DNA of 64,000 nucleotides, taken from contig NZ_LKET01000068.1 in NCBI RefSeq assembly GCF_001317355.1, forward strand, positions 372,001-436,000. Direction: 5' to 3'. Position 1 is the first letter of the stretch, and each line of letters opens with the position of its first letter. Shown one piece after another: positions 62,209-64,000 of the stretch. The position numbers and the translations under genes are program-made. The DNA comes from Oxobacter pfennigii (GTDB taxonomy: Bacteria; Bacillota; Clostridia; Clostridiales; Oxobacteraceae). Under the pieces are notes generated by a model. The model was not told where the DNA came from and did not search any database. It saw nothing but the letters and a program-made list of their open reading frames with translations.

Positions 62209-62734
62209 TCTGTTACAATATCTGTTACAATAATACAAAAAAATTTTAGAATTTTATATAGCAGTTTTTAATTTATTGTTGTATAATAGTATTGCAGAGA
62301 GATTCTGTGATATACATAAGTGTACCGAAATGAAAGTGGGGTGCCGCAAAATGAACAATTGTGATACCAGATTTCAGTTCTTCGTAAGCTCTCTTGAAAA
62401 GCTTAAAGACGGAGTTTCAAAATTCAATGAAGAAAATGATTTGCTTAGAGATGGATTAATACAGAGATTTGAAACCGCTTTTGAACTTGCGTGGAAGAAT
62501 TTAAACGAATGTATCATTGATGAAGGTGTTATAGGACACAAATCCCCAAAAAGCGTTGTTAGTGAATCTTTCTCATTAGGTATTTTACATGATGAAGTTT
62601 GGTACTCCATGTTAAACGACAGAAATGCAATTGAAAATATATATGATGAGCAGTTGTCACAAAAAATTTGTAACAACATAGTTAAAAAATATGTTTATGC
62701 CCTCGAAGATGTAAAAGAATTATTTCAGGCAAGA
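62209..62734 (+). repeat. Tandem duplication, copy 1
   Basis: A 526-nt unit containing the promoter region and most of the HI0074-like gene. It recurs at 62983-63508 with the same length and scattered substitutions. The spacer between the copies is 248 nt. Confidence 0.85.
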
Positions 62735-62761
62735 GTCATGCACCACCAGTCAGTGGCTTGA
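62351..62761 (+). CDS. HI0074/HEPN-like nucleotidyltransferase substrate-binding protein, copy 1
   Basis: A 136-aa all-helical protein of the HI0074-type family (SSLEKLKDGVSKF, LIQRFETAFELAWKNL, SLGILHDEVWYSMLNDRN). It normally pairs with a small MNT-type nucleotidyltransferase in two-gene toxin-antitoxin-like modules. No such partner gene is present here. ATG 62351 fits the family N-terminus, with GTGGGG upstream. The C-terminus ends in a different tail (VMHHQSVA) from copy 2 because the duplication unit stops just before it. Confidence 0.82.
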   Translation: MNNCDTRFQFFVSSLEKLKDGVSKFNEENDLLRDGLIQRFETAFELAWKNLNECIIDEGVIGHKSPKSVVSESFSLGILHDEVWYSMLNDRNAIENIYDEQLSQKICNNIVKKYVYALEDVKELFQARVMHHQSVA

Positions 62762-62832
62762 TTAAGCCCTACTTGGTAATGGCAGCGCTACTCGCGCTTT
62801 GAAATAACTCCCAACCGTAAAGACTTTTAGCA

Positions 62833-62858
62833 GCCGCCCATCCGGGCGGCTTATTATT
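62833..62858 (+). terminator. Terminator after HI0074-like copy 1
   Basis: GCCGCCC-ATCC-GGGCGGC is a perfect stem followed by TTATTATTT. Confidence 0.75.
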
Positions 62859-62982
62859 TGCCCTTCTTTACCTGCCCATTCGTGAACGGGTCAATATATT
62901 ACTTTAGACTAATTTGTTTCGCCATCTCAACTTAGAGCTTAAGCTCTTTGTCTGCCGGCATAGCCGATGGTTGTCTAAGCAG

Positions 62983-63508
62983 TCTGTTATAATATCTGTT
63001 ACAATGATACAAAAAAAAATTAAAATTTTATATAGCAGTTTTTAATTTATTGTTGTATAATAGTATTGCAGAGAGATTCTGTGATATACATAAGTGTACC
63101 GGAATGAAAGTGGGGTGCAGCAAAATGAGCAATTGTGATACTAGATTTCAATTCTTTGTAAGTTCTCTTGAAAAGCTTAAAGATGGAGTTTCAAAATTCA
63201 ATGAAGAAAATGATTTGCTTAGAGATGGATTAATACAGAGATTTGAAACCGCTTTTGAGATGGCGTGGAAGAATTTAAACCTTTGTATCATTGATGAAGG
63301 TGTTATAGGACACAAATCCCCCAAAAGCGTAGTTTGTGAATCTTTCTCATTAGGTATTTTACATGATGAAGTTTGGTACTCCATGTTGAAGGACAGAAAT
63401 GCAATTGGAGATATATACGATGAGCAGCTGGCACAAAAAATTTGTGACAACATAGTTAAAAAATATGTTTATGCCCTTGAAGATGTGAGGGAATTATTTC
63501 AGGCAAGA
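62983..63508 (+). repeat. Tandem duplication, copy 2
   Basis: The second 526-nt unit, about 90 percent or more identical to copy 1 by eye, including the upstream region. Confidence 0.85.
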
Positions 63509-63520
63509 ATGTTATCATAG
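63125..63520 (+). CDS. HI0074/HEPN-like nucleotidyltransferase substrate-binding protein, copy 2
   Basis: A 131-aa paralog of the gene at 62351, differing at about a dozen positions, mostly in the second half (E/L, S/C, N/K, E/G). It keeps the family helices and a clean C-terminus (ELFQARMLS). It also lacks a nucleotidyltransferase partner. Its own upstream region is duplicated, so each copy should be transcribed separately. Confidence 0.82.
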   Translation: MSNCDTRFQFFVSSLEKLKDGVSKFNEENDLLRDGLIQRFETAFEMAWKNLNLCIIDEGVIGHKSPKSVVCESFSLGILHDEVWYSMLKDRNAIGDIYDEQLAQKICDNIVKKYVYALEDVRELFQARMLS

Positions 63521-63552
63521 AAACCCGTGATATTAAGTACACGGGTTTTTTT
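63521..63552 (+). terminator. Terminator after HI0074-like copy 2
   Basis: AACCCGTG pairs with CACGGGTT around ten bases and is followed by TTTTTT. Confidence 0.85.
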
Positions 63553-63562
63553 ATGCAATAAT

Positions 63563-63611
63563 AAAAGCCCCGGACCGGCTGCAATCCATAATTGCTTCTG
63601 CCGATCCGGGG
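63563..63611 (-). terminator. Terminator of the flavoprotein gene
   Basis: On the minus strand CCCCGGATCGGC pairs with GCCGGTCCGGGG, followed by CTTTTATT. Confidence 0.75.
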
Positions 63612-63653
63612 TCATTGTATTATACAACAGCTGATCTGTTTATAGGCTTATCT

Positions 63654-64000
63654 TTATTTGTCTTGGGGAATATATTCAGGAACTTTTCCTGTAGCTGCCA
63701 TATGGCCGGCTATCGTTCCATGAACTGCTGCATCGGGAATAGCATTTGAACCTAATCTGTTAGTCCCGTGAACTCCCCCTGTAACTTCTCCCGCTGCATA
63801 TAATCCCGGTATAACCTTGCCCCATATATCCTGCACCTCTGTTTTTTCACTTATAGTCAAGCCGCCCATTGTGTGATGGACTGACGGCCACTGGGGTATT
63901 GCATAATATGGTCCCTTTTCAATTGTAAGCATTATGCCTTTATCTATTCTCTTGTTGAATTCGGGATCGCTTCCGGCTTTTACATACCCGTTGTGTTTGT
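63654..64000 (-). CDS. Fumarate reductase/flavocytochrome c-like FAD flavoprotein, C-terminal part
   Basis: The last ~115 codons of a minus-strand gene whose 5' end lies beyond the window. The segments HHTMGGLTISEKTEVQDIWG and IPGLYAAGEVTGGVHGTNRL are the FAD and active-site region of the fumarate reductase/urocanate reductase-like family (FAD_binding_2). GSNAIPDAAVHGTIAGHMAA completes the dinucleotide-binding end. These enzymes reduce an activated double bond, often of an organic acid imported nearby. The substrate cannot be told from the fragment. Confidence 0.88.
   Translation of the reverse strand, partial: KHNGYVKAGSDPEFNKRIDKGIMLTIEKGPYYAIPQWPSVHHTMGGLTISEKTEVQDIWGKVIPGLYAAGEVTGGVHGTNRLGSNAIPDAAVHGTIAGHMAATGKVPEYIPQDK

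Noticed and set aside
62762-62982. Possible nucleotidyltransferase partner between the HI0074-like copies
   Set aside because: No open frame of useful length; only a terminator and short palindromes are present.
1-64000. tRNA, rRNA or CRISPR features
   Set aside because: No cloverleaf, rRNA segment or regularly spaced direct repeats were recognised; absence of tRNA was judged by eye only.

Overview
The window looks like a chromosomal segment of a low-GC, strictly anaerobic, spore-forming Clostridia-type Firmicute. The grounds are AT-rich intergenic DNA, strong AGGAGG ribosome sites, frequent TTG and GTG starts, CotF-like coat proteins, a Stickland-type ornithine pathway and several corrinoid-dependent methyltransferase genes. 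Species cannot be read from the sequence. No rRNA, tRNA, CRISPR array, intact transposase or prophage was seen.

Layout. 1-3.3 kb: 5' part of an anion permease and a PucR/CdaR-type regulator. 3.5-7.7 kb: a MATE remnant, then an ECF sigma factor, anti-sigma factor, ABC ATPase and ABC-2 permease. 7.8-10.3 kb: two UroD-family methyltransferases flanking a 40-aa protein. 10.8-13.4 kb: a two-component system. 13.6-14.6 kb: a DUF5658-like membrane protein and two CotF-like proteins. 14.7-16.7 kb: a UroD methyltransferase, a 47-aa protein and a corrinoid protein. 17.2-20.5 kb: TetR regulator, HypB/CobW-like GTPase, ABC-type ATPase and a DUF364 protein. 21.5-31.3 kb: a sigma-54 activator and the complete oxidative ornithine pathway (ord, ortA, ortB, oraS, oraE, MutL-like reactivase, ornithine racemase). 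31.3-33.2 kb: a zinc-ribbon protein and an M48 protease between two copies of the racemase 3' end. 33.7 kb: a UroD methyltransferase with an HxC motif. 35-38.6 kb: a GC-richer TetR-controlled MacB/FtsX-type exporter. 38.7-40.5 kb: the corrinoid reductive activator (RACE). 41-45.1 kb: a SAM methyltransferase, a truncated NTPase and a cobalamin/siderophore-type ABC importer. 45.2-57.6 kb: PucR regulator, DUF917, a DUF1177-AroM fusion, a dipeptide-type ABC importer and two peptidases. 57.8-61.1 kb: a second module of MFS transporter, corrinoid protein, UroD methyltransferase and 47-aa protein. 61.6-64 kb: an ABC remnant, a tandem duplicated HI0074-like gene and the 3' part of a fumarate-reductase-like flavoprotein.

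Two metabolic themes dominate. One is corrinoid chemistry: five UroD-family methyltransferases, two corrinoid proteins, one RACE activator, a possible corrinoid importer and the AdoCbl-dependent ornithine aminomutase. The other is amino-acid and peptide use, in which L-ornithine is racemised, rearranged, oxidised and cleaved to acetyl-CoA and D-alanine.

The most novel-looking patterns are: (i) a 40-47-aa acidic protein directly downstream of a UroD-type methyltransferase gene at three separate loci; (ii) the GTPase / ABC ATPase / DUF364 trio beside a methyltransferase operon, which looks like an undescribed metal- or cofactor-handling system; (iii) a ~200-nt long-hairpin element present twice, once inside the ornithine operon; and (iv) a sigma-54 promoter preceded by three matching palindromes that look like activator sites.
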